This document shows positions 14,220-14,269 of a DNA stretch of 14,269 nt, in pieces; within the stretch, counting starts at the first letter, position 1; each line of letters begins with the position of its first letter. This stretch comes from an uncultured Myxococcales bacterium (lineage in GTDB: Bacteria; Myxococcota_A; UBA9042; DTJE01). The translations under genes were made by a program, and so were the position numbers. The notes beneath the pieces are model-generated. The model saw nothing but the letters and a program-made list of their open reading frames with translations, was not told the origin of the DNA and searched no databases. Where the stretch lies: NCBI GenBank assembly GCA_937975765.1, contig CALJUR010000132.1:1-14269 (forward strand), written 5' to 3'.

Positions 14220-14269
14220 GAGCCTGTCGGGAAATAGTCCAAGCGTAGGATCGACGGGGTGTTGAGGCC
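14220..14269. other. Right-edge intergenic sequence, no gene seen
   Basis: Fifty bases follow the M23 stop codon. The stretch GGGAAATAGTCCAAGCGTAGG is less GC-rich than the rest of the window and could be the beginning of another element. There is no terminator hairpin after the M23 gene. Confidence 0.3.

Overview
The window is about 14.3 kb of very GC-rich bacterial DNA that is almost entirely protein coding. Several features point to an uncultured relative of the Myxococcota or delta-proteobacteria (inference from content, not from a marker gene). These are small cysteine-rich modules of the CGDDGCGGTCGTC type, lipoproteins whose lipobox is followed by a long Asp/Gly/Pro/Ala linker, a formylglycine-enzyme-like lipoprotein, a gingipain-type C25 peptidase domain, a MYXO-CTERM-like C-terminal tail, and a TonB with a glycine-rich segment between its proline-rich and C-terminal domains. 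No rRNA, tRNA, CRISPR array, complete mobile element or phage gene was seen.

Left half (1-7120, + strand): six genes in the same direction with gaps of 19 to 120 bp. In order they are: the 3' part of a cysteine-rich secreted protein; a lipoprotein with two cysteine modules and an FGE/sulfatase-modifying-factor domain that lacks both catalytic cysteines; a C25-like cysteine peptidase lipoprotein; a cytoplasmic metallo-beta-lactamase-fold protein of the COG1237 type; a probable beta-propeller lipoprotein; and an L-2-hydroxyglutarate oxidase (lhgO). Three of the lipoproteins share the same architecture: lipobox, acidic low-complexity tether, folded domain. This suggests that several proteins are displayed on the outer membrane. 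The MBL and lhgO genes look like ordinary metabolic genes lying among them.

Middle (7121-7199): a short convergent intergenic region with a strong GC hairpin, probably a terminator used from both sides.

Right half (12889 down to 7200, - strand): a compact operon exbB-exbD-tonB-lipoprotein-TonB-dependent receptor, with overlaps or gaps of at most 28 bp. It encodes the inner-membrane proton-driven motor, the periplasmic energy transducer, an unknown outer-membrane lipoprotein and the outer-membrane receptor, so it looks like a self-contained uptake system for one unidentified substrate. The receptor carries an extra N-terminal domain that resembles the C-terminal domain of TonB itself, followed by a carboxypeptidase-regulatory-like domain, a plug and a barrel.

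Right edge (13083-14219, + strand): a divergent gene for a secreted M23 (LytM) metallopeptidase with a Pro/Glu-rich spacer and a Cys-plus-transmembrane-plus-Arg tail. The 193-bp divergent region holds an imperfect hairpin and candidate promoters. The -10-like element of the M23 gene matches that of the C25 peptidase gene in sequence and in its exact distance to the start codon. The last 50 bases show no gene and are less GC-rich.
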